A stretch of DNA of 64,000 nt from Pseudomonadales bacterium (GTDB lineage Bacteria; Pseudomonadota; Gammaproteobacteria; Pseudomonadales; IMCC2047), in assembly GCA_024234615.1 (NCBI GenBank), contig JACKNY010000003.1, positions 248,001 to 312,000 on the forward strand, written 5' to 3'. The number at the start of each line of letters is the position of its first letter. Positions within the stretch are counted from its first letter, which is position 1. The notes beneath the pieces were generated by a model. It was not told the DNA's origin, ran no database searches, and saw only the letters and a program-made list of their open reading frames with translations. The position numbers and the translations under genes were made by a program. This document shows positions 8,876-17,739 of this stretch, piece after piece.

Positions 8876-9502
8876 CTATCGAACTTCTGTGTAAAGACTG
8901 TTGTCGTTTTGTTGTTTACTCATGTATTCCTGAATTGAAGCGACCTGGTGCTCTTTCGCTTCAAACAAACTTTCCAAATGCTCCCGGGAATTAACGATGC
9001 CCATTGAGGCTATTTTACCCTGTTCGTCAATCAGCACCGCATAGGGTAACTTCCCCACCCCATAGGTTCTCCCCAGAACTTCAGAGATGACATACTGCTG
9101 ACTCTCCAAATTATGCGCCTTCACATAGGTAGCATGCGGTTGTTCTTCACCATCGCTGGCTAAAACCAGATCAACCCAATCCTTTTCGCTACTACTTGCC
9201 GACTTGATAACTGGCAATAACGTTTTACACACCGGGCAATCCGGAGAAAGGAAGAATAGTAGCTGGCTGCGGCCACTTGCAGGTGCGCCGCCGATCTCGA
9301 TAACACTGCCTGATAGTGTTTCGGCAGCTACCTTTGGCGCATCCATACCCACCTCAAGCTGCTTATTCACCATGAGTGCGCCCGCCGGAGCTACGCGCTC
9401 GTAGAGCACGCCAATTTGACGCGCCAAGGCAAAAACTACCAAGGCTAAAATCACTACTGCTATCCAGAGCAAAATGTTTGATATGACCAACGTCTGCAAC
9501 AT
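8876..9502 (-). CDS. aauD: Amine dehydrogenase accessory protein MauD-like (thioredoxin fold)
   Basis: 208 residues: an N-terminal membrane anchor (about residues 5-27) followed by a thioredoxin-like domain with CPVC (SPDCPVCKTLLPV). MauD and its homologues are needed to form the disulphides of the small subunit and for its stability in the periplasm. It sits between the MauE-like gene (1 base apart) and the small-subunit gene (10 bases), the standard order. Assignment by family and context is firm; the aau/mau choice follows the small subunit. Confidence 0.8.
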   Translation of the reverse strand: MLQTLVISNILLWIAVVILALVVFALARQIGVLYERVAPAGALMVNKQLEVGMDAPKVAAETLSGSVIEIGGAPASGRSQLLFFLSPDCPVCKTLLPVIKSASSSEKDWVDLVLASDGEEQPHATYVKAHNLESQQYVISEVLGRTYGVGKLPYAVLIDEQGKIASMGIVNSREHLESLFEAKEHQVASIQEYMSKQQNDNSLYTEVR

Positions 9503-9503
9503 A

Positions 9504-10040
9504 CTAACCCCGTAATCTCACCAATAAATGGCTATTAAACGATAGGCGCTCACATATTTGATAAAGCAGTATGGCGAGCAAAGACCCAAACAAAATGACG
9601 ACCCAGTCAAACCATCCTATTGATTGCACCGCCATTTGAGAACTCGCATAAAGTGCGATCAATACTAACGAAGCGTTGCGCCACAACAACCAACCACTCA
9701 GCGGCTGCCGACCTAACGGGCCACTACAGCCACAATCAATATCGCGTTTGCCACGCAAAATATTAACACCAATGGCCATTCCATAAATTACCAGCAGCAC
9801 AGCAGCCAGCAATGCTGCATAGGGTCGCGTCCAAACCATCAATAATGCAACAGCAATGACCAGTTCCAGCCCGGCGATACTCCAGACCAGTGACTGGCTT
9901 CCTTCCAGCAGAGGTAAGTCATAGGCATTAATCACACGGATATAATGCTGCGGCTCTCGTACCTTATGCCACCCAGCGGTAACAAATAGCCAAGCCAAAA
10001 AAATTGATGCCAGAAGAATGCTGACGGGTTCCATCGTCAC
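9504..10040 (-). CDS. aauE: Amine dehydrogenase accessory membrane protein MauE-like
   Basis: 178 residues with about four or five transmembrane helices and the conserved region IDCGCSGPLGRQPLSGWLLWRN, whose CGC motif is typical of MauE. The protein is thought to supply redox equivalents to MauD for disulphide formation in the small subunit. It lies between the large-subunit gene (12 bases) and the MauD-like gene (1 base). Confidence 0.8.
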   Translation of the reverse strand: MTMEPVSILLASIFLAWLFVTAGWHKVREPQHYIRVINAYDLPLLEGSQSLVWSIAGLELVIAVALLMVWTRPYAALLAAVLLVIYGMAIGVNILRGKRDIDCGCSGPLGRQPLSGWLLWRNASLVLIALYASSQMAVQSIGWFDWVVILFGSLLAILLYQICERLSFNSHLLVRLRG

Positions 10041-10052
10041 TTTTGCCTCAGT

Positions 10053-11204
10053 CTACTGAGCCGGATACACCACGAAGGGTGTTTCCTGGCCAAAGTCACT
10101 CAGAGTGCGAATAAATTTACCCGTTTTTGCGTCATACACTTCCAGGTTCATTTCCGGCGTCGTGACCACCAATCTGGGATTTTTCCCCGAGGTCAATGCC
10201 AGCGAAATACCCCAGCTATTCAACTTTATACGCTGTTCTCGTTTACCCTTTTTGGCATTAAAGACCCAAACTTCAGGCCCTCCATCCTTGTGGCTGCCAT
10301 TAAAACTCTCCGGGTTCATGAGTATATACAGACGACCGCTATCATCCGCACCCAATAATTGCCAGCCGCCCGGACGCCAACCTTGAGTACGTTCTTCAGT
10401 ACTGATCAAAGACCATTGTTTCAGTATCTTTGGCTTGTTTTTGCTCAAATCGATGGGCTGAACCTGACCGGCCAGGCCCGGAAAATATGCAATACCATTG
10501 ATAATTGCGGACTTTTCAAACAGTGTATTTTTATCGGTATCAAAAAATACTTCCGTTCGATTTTCCTCGGCTACCTGCCCGTTTTTATCGAGCTGAATTG
10601 ACAACATCGCACCATTGCTGCAGAGGGAGCTAAACCCACGCGCCCCAGTGGGGTAAATTAATGCACAACCAGGCGTCTGTACTTCACTCAGAATTTTACG
10701 CGCTACCAAGTCGACAACGGTTACCGATGAAGCCGGCGTAAAATTAGAAATGAGTAGCAATCGTTCATCATCAATCAAAGCAATAGACTGCTTTTCGGGC
10801 ATCGACTTCATGAGCTTGCCTCCCGGCAACACAATTTCATCGATTGGTGTTAAGGTTGCTTTATCATAGATGGTCAATACGTCGGTTCTTTCTCCACGAT
10901 TACCGCGCGCATGAAAGGTTTCGCCGACATACATTTCCGGTCGCTTGCTAGACTGAATAAATTGCCCGATAAAGGAATTATTAAACATTCCTTTATACTG
11001 TTCACCTAAGGTCTCAGCACTTGTATCAAGCACGATCATCTTACCTTCCAGCATATGAAAGAAGGCCGCATCGTGAACGATCACCCAATCTGATGGGTAG
11101 GGTACCGGCAGAGTATTAATCTTGCCGATTGTTTCGGGCTTTATTTCCGCTTGAACTAAACAGCTCAGCAGCATCCCTATAAAAAAAACAACCTTATTGT
11201 TCAT
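10053..11204 (-). CDS. aauB: TTQ-dependent amine dehydrogenase large (heavy) subunit
   Basis: 383 residues with a signal peptide (to SCLVQA). The mature chain has the repeated beta-sheet pattern of the seven-bladed propeller of amine dehydrogenase heavy chains; recognisable blocks are HVxDxxxF-like DAAFFHMLEGKMIVLD, YVGETFHARGNRGERTDVLTIYD and QGWRPGGWQLLG. The heavy chain frames the active site over the TTQ of the small subunit. It starts 10 bases after the aldehyde dehydrogenase gene. Homology to the family is clear; the substrate (aromatic versus methylamine) cannot be settled from sequence alone. Confidence 0.85.
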   Translation of the reverse strand: MNNKVVFFIGMLLSCLVQAEIKPETIGKINTLPVPYPSDWVIVHDAAFFHMLEGKMIVLDTSAETLGEQYKGMFNNSFIGQFIQSSKRPEMYVGETFHARGNRGERTDVLTIYDKATLTPIDEIVLPGGKLMKSMPEKQSIALIDDERLLLISNFTPASSVTVVDLVARKILSEVQTPGCALIYPTGARGFSSLCSNGAMLSIQLDKNGQVAEENRTEVFFDTDKNTLFEKSAIINGIAYFPGLAGQVQPIDLSKNKPKILKQWSLISTEERTQGWRPGGWQLLGADDSGRLYILMNPESFNGSHKDGGPEVWVFNAKKGKREQRIKLNSWGISLALTSGKNPRLVVTTPEMNLEVYDAKTGKFIRTLSDFGQETPFVVYPAQ

Positions 11205-11214
11205 GAAGTTGTCC

Positions 11215-12639
11215 TCAGGCTTTTTCGATGTGAACAGCTTGAACGTTAGTGTATTCCTCTAAACCGATTTGACCAAATTCAACACCCAGCCCCGAATCTT
11301 TCACACCACCGAAGGGCACGTGTGGTTTAACCAACGCATGGCCATTAATCCACACCGAACCACATTCCATACGAGCCGCAATTGCTTTAGCTTTATCGAT
11401 ATCATTCGACCAAACTGAACCGCCGAGACCATTGGGGTTATTGTTAGAACGCTCGATAACCTCATCGATATCCGAATACTTAATAATAGGTAGAATCGGC
11501 CCAAACTGCTCTTCATCAACCAGACGACAACCATCGGTTACGTCTGCCACCAAGGTTAACGGGTAGAAGTATCCTGGTCCCGACATCGCTTCGCCGCCTA
11601 CCAGGAAGCGCCCACCATCAGCTCTGGCCGCATCAGCCAACTCACGCACAATATCCAGCTGGGCGCGGTTTTGTACGGGCCCAAAATCAACCCCATCGTC
11701 CATACCGTTGCCCATTTTAACATTTTCCGCAAATTGCGTTAGCGCCGCACACATGTCATCGTAGATGCTTTCATGAACGTAGAGACGCTTGAGCGCCGCG
11801 CAAGTCTGCCCCGAATTAATAAACGATGTGGCAAATATTTTGGGGGCGATGGCATTGACATCAACATCTGGGAGGACGATACCCGCATCATTTCCGCCCA
11901 GCTCCAAAGTTACCTTTTTCAGCGTATCCGCCGCGCTCTTCATAATACCTTTGCCGGTCGGGGTCGAGCCGGTGAATACAATCTTTTGAATACCCGGATG
12001 GCTGGTGATCAAGCGCCCTAAACCGCCTTCACCAGTAACGATATTTAGCACGCCTGCTGGCAGCACTTCATTTGCCAACTCAACGAATCTAATGGTGGAT
12101 AACGGGGTCATGGATGACGGCTTAATCACGACGGTATTGCCCGTCATGATGGCGGGAATCACATGCCAAATGCCGATCATTAGCGGCCAATTCCAAGGCG
12201 TAATGGAGCCCACGACACCCAAAGGTTTACGGTGCAATTCAACCCGGCATTCATCATCATCCTGCAAAATGGCCACCGGCAAGTCTAAAGTCGTGGTATA
12301 ACGACACCAAGCCACACAACCACCCACTTCAAAGCCAGAACCCAGCCCAGCAAACCCTTGCAAGGGTTTACCTTGTTCCTGTGTAATGAGCGCGGCCAAC
12401 TCGTCAAAATGAGCCTCGATTTTATCCGCAACCTCATTAATTTTTTGCTTGCGGGTTGCCATATCAACCTTACTCCAGGTCTTAAACGCCTTTTGTGCGG
12501 CGACAACAGCCTGATCCAAATGTTCTTGCTTGGCCACTGGACACTGGGCAACCAATGCTTCTGTCGCTGGGTTTAACACATCGAAGTAGTCTTGGGTATC
12601 AACCTTCTTACCATCAATAATTAACGAATACTGAGCCAT
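11215..12639 (-). CDS. NAD(P)-dependent aldehyde dehydrogenase
   Basis: 474 residues, full length for the family. The general base Glu lies in LELGGND, the nucleophile Cys in NSGQTCAALKR, and the cofactor loop FTGSTPTGKGI is present. First gene of the operon, 10 bases before the amine dehydrogenase large subunit, so its natural task is probably oxidation of the aldehyde released by that enzyme, for example phenylacetaldehyde to phenylacetate if the amine is phenylethylamine. It lacks a signal peptide and is cytoplasmic, so the aldehyde must cross the inner membrane. The exact substrate is inferred from context. Confidence 0.85.
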   Translation of the reverse strand: MAQYSLIIDGKKVDTQDYFDVLNPATEALVAQCPVAKQEHLDQAVVAAQKAFKTWSKVDMATRKQKINEVADKIEAHFDELAALITQEQGKPLQGFAGLGSGFEVGGCVAWCRYTTTLDLPVAILQDDDECRVELHRKPLGVVGSITPWNWPLMIGIWHVIPAIMTGNTVVIKPSSMTPLSTIRFVELANEVLPAGVLNIVTGEGGLGRLITSHPGIQKIVFTGSTPTGKGIMKSAADTLKKVTLELGGNDAGIVLPDVDVNAIAPKIFATSFINSGQTCAALKRLYVHESIYDDMCAALTQFAENVKMGNGMDDGVDFGPVQNRAQLDIVRELADAARADGGRFLVGGEAMSGPGYFYPLTLVADVTDGCRLVDEEQFGPILPIIKYSDIDEVIERSNNNPNGLGGSVWSNDIDKAKAIAARMECGSVWINGHALVKPHVPFGGVKDSGLGVEFGQIGLEEYTNVQAVHIEKA

Positions 12640-13063
12640 ATCATATCCTCATTTAGGCGCTTTTAACGCTCTGCCTGTTCTATAAAAAATTGTCGAAAAC
12701 TGCTTACCAACCTAATCTAACCTTAGGGTTCGCTAGGCCTTTTATAGTCACCTTGATTAGATCACCCCTTGGTGATGACCTCCTTGACACCCTGATAGCA
12801 ATCCAGGGTAGCAAGTAGAACAAATTCCCTCAATCTTTTCTTGCTCTACAGGGAAGTCAGGATTGTATTAGAGAGAAGTTCTTGAAGGATCCTCATTCAG
12901 CATCGAACAAAAAATGGAAAGACAAACCAAACTCTGAAATTCACACTCTATTCAACCCCACCCTTAATTGTTATAGAATAGGCGCTTTTTGATTGTCACC
13001 AGTCACTCCTCTTTAAGTGCAAACTAAGCCTTTTCAAACCGCAGGTTAACCGACATTATCACT
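12640..13063. other. 424-base divergent intergenic region
   Basis: Control region of the amine dehydrogenase operon (minus) and the PhnD-like gene (plus). Two short inverted repeats stand out: ATCACC-N4-GGTGAT at 12761-12776 and ACCCTG-N9-CAGGGT at 12789-12809, about 125-170 bases upstream of the aldehyde dehydrogenase ATG. Either may be an operator. No convincing promoter pair or ORF was identified. Confidence 0.5.
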
Positions 13064-14008
13064 ATGCTAAGGGTTAAAACTACACGATGTTTTGCAGTGT
13101 TTATTCTCTTCTTTACCCATTTTTCCTTTGCCGAGCCATCAATAGAACTGCAAGACAAGCAGGTGATTAATCGCTCAACCTTTGTGGTTGGAAAGGTCAG
13201 CAGCAACTTTAGAAAACACCGTAAAATGCTGGCTCCGATGGCAGCATATCTCGCTAAAAACATGTCCGACTTAGGCATTCAATCAGGCGCAGTACTGCTC
13301 GCCAAAAATAATGAGGAAATGATCCAATTCCTGAAGCAGGGCAAGGTTGACTTGGTAACTGAAACCCCTTTTTCCGCAATGCTCTATACTTTAGAAGCAC
13401 CCGCTGAACCTATTGTACGAAAATGGAAGAAAGGGGTTCCCACCTATTACTCTATCATCTTTGCTCGCAATGACAGCGGCATTAACCAACTTTCCGATTT
13501 ACCTGGAAAAACGTTGGCATTTGAAGATCCCGGCTCAACCAGCGCATACATGCTACCGTTAGCAACGTTATTGCGTCAGGGGTATACATTAGTCGCAAAA
13601 GAATCTAAAAACTTCATAGTACCGGATGACATGATTGGCTATATCTTCAGCGGCGCTGAACAACACACCTCTCAGCTCGTGATTCGCGGTGTTGCCGACG
13701 CTGGTGCCATTAGCAATTTGGACTGGGACAAACCGGATCATATCCCTATCGCCCACAAACGCAACTATCACATTATTCACCGTTCCAGCGCTATCCCACG
13801 CGCCATCGAAGTCATTCGAAGTGATCTAGACGCTAATATTAAAGCCCGCACCAAAGCACTCTTGCTCAATGCACACAATGATCCACAGGCATCGCGCGCA
13901 CTCAAGCGTTATCAAAAAACCAAACGCTTTGACGAGCTAGACGAAGAAACGCTGATACGCCTGGAAGAAATAAAGAAATTTTCTTATCTGTTCAGTACAC
14001 CAAATTAA
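13064..14008 (+). CDS. PhnD-like periplasmic substrate-binding protein
   Basis: 314 residues with a signal peptide (to FSFA). The body matches the phosphate/phosphite/phosphonate-binding (PhnD) family: KVSSNFRKHRKMLAPMAAYLAKNM, LVTETPFSAMLYTL, and LPGKTLAFEDPGSTSAYMLP, where the last block contributes ligand-binding residues. No permease or ATPase gene is adjacent, so this is an orphan binding protein; such orphans often serve sensory systems rather than transport. It is transcribed away from the amine dehydrogenase operon. Confidence 0.75.
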   Translation: MLRVKTTRCFAVFILFFTHFSFAEPSIELQDKQVINRSTFVVGKVSSNFRKHRKMLAPMAAYLAKNMSDLGIQSGAVLLAKNNEEMIQFLKQGKVDLVTETPFSAMLYTLEAPAEPIVRKWKKGVPTYYSIIFARNDSGINQLSDLPGKTLAFEDPGSTSAYMLPLATLLRQGYTLVAKESKNFIVPDDMIGYIFSGAEQHTSQLVIRGVADAGAISNLDWDKPDHIPIAHKRNYHIIHRSSAIPRAIEVIRSDLDANIKARTKALLLNAHNDPQASRALKRYQKTKRFDELDEETLIRLEEIKKFSYLFSTPN

Positions 14009-14141
14009 CCAGCCTTTAGCTGAGCCGGCATTTTATCTAAACTGCTTTTAAGACGTCGTTAATTACCTAAAATCAACAATAAGACAACCCCGTTGTCCTC
14101 TCCTGAAGTTATTTGACTTAAACCAACTTGATTCATGATAA

Positions 14142-14157
14142 TGGGAGCTCGCGTGCA
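14142..14157 (+). promoter_or_regulatory. Candidate sigma54 promoter for the PHA-synthase-like gene
   Basis: TGGGAGCTCGCGTGCA keeps the -24 GG and -12 GC at the required spacing of TGGCACG-N4-TTGCA and matches 8 of the 12 specified bases. It lies about 75 bases upstream of the ATG at 14231. Chance matches of this quality are possible. Confidence 0.35.
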
Positions 14158-14230
14158 GTTATAAGCTCTTCAGCAAAAAAACAATTAATATCAAATCGTT
14201 AAAGGCGAACCGAAAGTTTAGAGAGGCTTT

Positions 14231-15883
14231 ATGACTGGAAAAAAAGCCAGCCCCGACAGCGTTCATCCGACAAAAACGGACCGACGCAGCTTCAATACCT
14301 GGGAAACCTTTACATCAATGGCGCGAGTCGGTATCTCGTTGCCACTGCTATTTACCCCGCAACTTGTCAGCCTGGGCACGGAACTCACTCGTATCATCTC
14401 CGGAAAATCAACCTTACAGCCGGGGCTAAATGATTATCGCTTTAAAGACCCCGCCTGGGAAACCAACCCCATCTATAAGGCGTCAATGCAAACCTACCTT
14501 GCCTGGTGTGGCTACCTACAAGGGTTGATCGACGAAACCCCGCTCAGCGAAGATGAAAAACTCCAGGCAAAAACCGCTATCGAACGGCTTACCCATTCGC
14601 TTTCTCCTAGCCATCCGGGAGCTAGTTTAGATGCCGTTCAGCACACGATCAAAGCACGCGGCGCCAGTCTGGTTCACGGACTTAATCGCATGACGAGTGA
14701 TGTGCTGGGACTCGAAGAACCCGTAATCTCCTCGGTGTCAAGCAAACTAACCATTGGCAAGGATATCGCGATCACCGCAGGCTCAGTTGTTTTTCGCAAC
14801 GAGCTGCTCGAATTAATTCAATATAAAACTGTCTCCGCCAAGGTGTATCGCGAACCCATTTTGTTAATTTCATCACCCATCAACAAGTTCTATATCTATG
14901 ATCTATATCCGCATAACAGCCTAACCCATTATCTGGTTGAAGCCGGGTTCCAAGTCTTTACTTTAAGTTGGCGCAACCCCAGCCAGAAACACAAGCATTG
15001 GAATCTAGAGTCTTATATTGAGTCACTCCTGGATGCTACCGAAACTGTCCATGCCATCTCGGGAAATACAAAACTCCATTTATTTGGCTACTCCGCAGGA
15101 GGCATATTCGCAGCGTTACTAAGCAGCATCCTCGCACAACGCGATGGCATCGAAGCAACCACAGCAAGTTTTGTTGTTACTAATTTTTATACGCAGACAC
15201 GCGCGCAGGTGGGTATTGCCATCAGTCAACAAATGCTACTGGCGGCTAAAACTCTACTCAAACTAAGAGGCATTTTGGAGGGTAAGGAATTAGCACGTAT
15301 GTTTGCCTGGTTACGACCCAATTGTTTGCTCTGGAATGCCTGGACTTGTAATTATTTTGCAGGGGAGGATCAGCCTACCGCTGATGTTCGCTACTGGAAT
15401 ACCGATATACCACGCATACCCAACTCACTATTCTGTGATTTTCTTGATCTCTATAGCGACGATTATCTGCTGCAACCAGGCCACCTTACTTTGTGTGGCT
15501 ATCCTGTCGACTTGTCATTGATAACTGGTGATAAATACTTTGTCGCTGGCTCCAGTGACCACATCACGCCCTGGGAATACTGTTACCAAAGCAGCTTAAA
15601 GTTGAGTGGTCAACGCGAGTTTGTGCTGGTAAATCGTGGCCATATGCGCTCTCTCATTTGTCCCGAAGGCAGTAAAGCCGCCCGTTTTTATACCAATACT
15701 CGAGCTGATGAAAATTACAGTGACTGGCTATCGGAGGCCACCCAACATCAAGGCTCCTGGTGGTCACACTGGATTGATTGGCTACAACAACGGAGTACAA
15801 ATACAAAAAATAACTTACATAAACTTGGCAACACCGAATTTCCACCTTTGGCTCCCGCGCCCGGCAAATACGTCATCGAGTGA
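14231..15883 (+). CDS. PHA synthase-like alpha/beta hydrolase with Ser nucleophile
   Basis: 550 residues. The N-terminal region has the PhaC-type block DYRFKDPAWETNP (about residues 68-80) and the C-terminal region the alpha/beta hydrolase core of class I/II polyhydroxyalkanoate synthases. The lipase box is GYSAGG with Ser288 where true synthases have Cys (GxCxGG). The other triad members look intact: Asp in GSSDHITPWEYCYQS and His in NRGHMRSLICP. PHA synthases polymerise hydroxyacyl-CoA; with Ser the protein may be a poor synthase or act as a hydrolase or thioesterase. No phaA, phaB or phasin gene is adjacent. Ribosome site GAGAGG precedes the ATG. Confidence 0.75.
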   Translation: MTGKKASPDSVHPTKTDRRSFNTWETFTSMARVGISLPLLFTPQLVSLGTELTRIISGKSTLQPGLNDYRFKDPAWETNPIYKASMQTYLAWCGYLQGLIDETPLSEDEKLQAKTAIERLTHSLSPSHPGASLDAVQHTIKARGASLVHGLNRMTSDVLGLEEPVISSVSSKLTIGKDIAITAGSVVFRNELLELIQYKTVSAKVYREPILLISSPINKFYIYDLYPHNSLTHYLVEAGFQVFTLSWRNPSQKHKHWNLESYIESLLDATETVHAISGNTKLHLFGYSAGGIFAALLSSILAQRDGIEATTASFVVTNFYTQTRAQVGIAISQQMLLAAKTLLKLRGILEGKELARMFAWLRPNCLLWNAWTCNYFAGEDQPTADVRYWNTDIPRIPNSLFCDFLDLYSDDYLLQPGHLTLCGYPVDLSLITGDKYFVAGSSDHITPWEYCYQSSLKLSGQREFVLVNRGHMRSLICPEGSKAARFYTNTRADENYSDWLSEATQHQGSWWSHWIDWLQQRSTNTKNNLHKLGNTEFPPLAPAPGKYVIE

Positions 15884-15970
15884 CTTTATCTCACTATGGA
15901 ATGGCGGGGGGAGTCGTCGGCTTCCGCACGAAAAAGCCACACTACCCCAACCGCAAGTCCTACTTACTGA

Positions 15971-17086
15971 TTAGCCTAATGCCTCTTTGGCTGGGACATA
16001 ATCATAATCAAGCGCATCACTCACTGCTCGATAGGTAACTTTACCCTGATGTACATTCAGGCCATTCATTAAATGTGGGTCATCCAACAGTGCTTGCTTG
16101 TAACCTTTGTTTGCCAAGGCCAGAGCGAAAGGCAGGGTTGCATTATTCAATGCCATCGTCGATGTACGAGCGACACCACCGGGCATATTCGCCACACAAT
16201 AATGGATAATATCGTCCACGACATAGGTCGGCGACTGATGGGTGGTCGCTTTCGACGTTTCAAAGCAGCCACCTTGATCGATAGCCACATCGCAAACCAC
16301 CGAGCCAGGTCGCATATTCGCCAGATGTTCTTTACGTAACAACTTGGGTGCCGCAGCACCAGGAATGAGTACCGCACCGATCACTAAATCTGCACTGGCT
16401 GAATAATAATCAATAGCGTCAACTGTGGAGTAAACCGTTTTAATTTGATTACCAAACAAATCATCCAGCTCACGCAAGCGAGGTGTTGAGCGATCCAAAA
16501 TTATCACATCGGCACGCATGCCCACCGCCATTTGTGCAGCATTGGTGCCAACTACGCCGCCACCGATAATAAGCACTTTCCCTGGAGCAACGCCAGGCAC
16601 ACCACCCAAGAGCACACCCGAACCACCCTGGGCTTTCTCCAGATGATGCGCCCCGGCCTGAATCGACATACGCCCCGCCACTTCGCTCATCGGTGCTAAC
16701 AGCGGTAATCCACCACGTGCATCTGTCACCGTTTCATAGGCAACACAAGTCGCGCCGGAAGCCACCAACAACTCTGTCTGCTGAGGATCTGGCGCTAAAT
16801 GCAAATAAGTATAGAGCAACTGCCCTTCTCGTAGCATTTTGCACTCGTTGGGCTGCGGTTCTTTAACCTTAATGATCATCTCAGCCTGCGCGAATATTTG
16901 CTCCGCCGACTCCTCAACTCTCGCTCCAGCGGCAATATATTGGTCATCGGTAAAACCAATAGAGGCGCCTGCATTTCGCTCCACCACCACCACATGGCCA
17001 TGCGCCGCCAACTCCCGTACAGAACTTGGCGCTAAACCAACACGATACTCATGATTTTTTATTTCTTTTGGCACACCAATCAACAT
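15971..17086 (-). CDS. ald: Alanine dehydrogenase
   Basis: 371 residues, normal length. It opens with MLIGVPKEIKNHEYRVGL, the family signature with the substrate-binding Arg and Lys region, and carries the NAD-binding GGGVVGTNAAQMAVGMRADV. It interconverts L-alanine and pyruvate plus ammonia with NAD. AGGGGG precedes the ATG by 6 bases. It is divergent from an Lrp/AsnC regulator gene, the common arrangement for alanine-inducible ald control, so that regulator is its likely activator. Confidence 0.95.
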   Translation of the reverse strand: MLIGVPKEIKNHEYRVGLAPSSVRELAAHGHVVVVERNAGASIGFTDDQYIAAGARVEESAEQIFAQAEMIIKVKEPQPNECKMLREGQLLYTYLHLAPDPQQTELLVASGATCVAYETVTDARGGLPLLAPMSEVAGRMSIQAGAHHLEKAQGGSGVLLGGVPGVAPGKVLIIGGGVVGTNAAQMAVGMRADVIILDRSTPRLRELDDLFGNQIKTVYSTVDAIDYYSASADLVIGAVLIPGAAAPKLLRKEHLANMRPGSVVCDVAIDQGGCFETSKATTHQSPTYVVDDIIHYCVANMPGGVARTSTMALNNATLPFALALANKGYKQALLDDPHLMNGLNVHQGKVTYRAVSDALDYDYVPAKEALG

Positions 17087-17239
17087 TTTTTACCCCCTAA
17101 TAGATTAGATTTTATATTTAGAATATGTGGCTATTATATTGATAATAATCTAGTGTTTTTTCTTTATTTAATGAATAAAATAGTCGTTTCAACTACTATT
17201 TTTAAAAAAACAGTAATTCCAACTATTTAAACCACCCGT
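17087..17239. promoter_or_regulatory. AT-rich divergent promoter region between ald and the Lrp-type regulator
   Basis: 153 bases, very AT-rich, with phased A/T runs as expected for Lrp-family binding. It contains TTGAT-AATA-ATCTA at 17139-17152, one mismatch from an FNR half-site pair, possibly by chance. Confidence 0.5.
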
Positions 17240-17722
17240 ATGAAACCCTCTGCCGCACAATTAAACCGAATTGACCGACACATTCTCCGCATTCTGCAAC
17301 AGGAAGGACGCACCTCCTACGCCGAACTCGCACGTCAAGTCGGTTTGACCACAACGCCCTGCATAGAGCGGGTTAAACGTCTGGAAAGAGAGGGCTATAT
17401 CAAGGGTTACACCGCCATCCTAACGCCCGAGTTCCTAGACGCCGGACTAATTGTATTTGTACAGATTCGACTCGCCCGCACCTCTCCCGAAACCTTTGAG
17501 GATTTTAAGCACGCGGTGATTAACTTGCCGGAAGTACAAGAATGTTATTTGGTGTCCGGTAATTTTGACTACCTGCTGAAAGCTCGGGTTGCCAATATGG
17601 CTGCCTATAGAGAGTTTCTCGGCGAGACACTGCTAACGGTGCCGGGTGTGAACGAGTCTACCAGTATCGTGGTAATGGAGGCGGTCAAAGAGACCTTGAC
17701 CATTCCTATCTCTTATCAATAA
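17240..17722 (+). CDS. Lrp/AsnC-family transcriptional regulator
   Basis: 160 residues: N-terminal winged helix-turn-helix (LNRIDRHILRILQQEGRTSYAELARQVGLTTTPCIERVKRLE) split here only by description, and a C-terminal RAM effector domain (EVQECYLVSGNFDYLLKARV). Length and architecture are standard. It is divergent from alanine dehydrogenase and 17 bases upstream of the L-2-hydroxyglutarate oxidase gene. It probably senses alanine or another amino acid and controls ald. PutR/BkdR/Lrp subtypes cannot be distinguished. Confidence 0.9.
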   Translation: MKPSAAQLNRIDRHILRILQQEGRTSYAELARQVGLTTTPCIERVKRLEREGYIKGYTAILTPEFLDAGLIVFVQIRLARTSPETFEDFKHAVINLPEVQECYLVSGNFDYLLKARVANMAAYREFLGETLLTVPGVNESTSIVVMEAVKETLTIPISYQ

Positions 17723-17739
17723 CCCAAGAGCCGGACAGC

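Noticed and set aside
17139..17152. FNR-like TTGAT-N4-ATCTA in the ald/Lrp gap
   Set aside because: One mismatch in an extremely AT-rich region, with no fitting -10 spacing assessed; chance is likely. Kept only as a remark.
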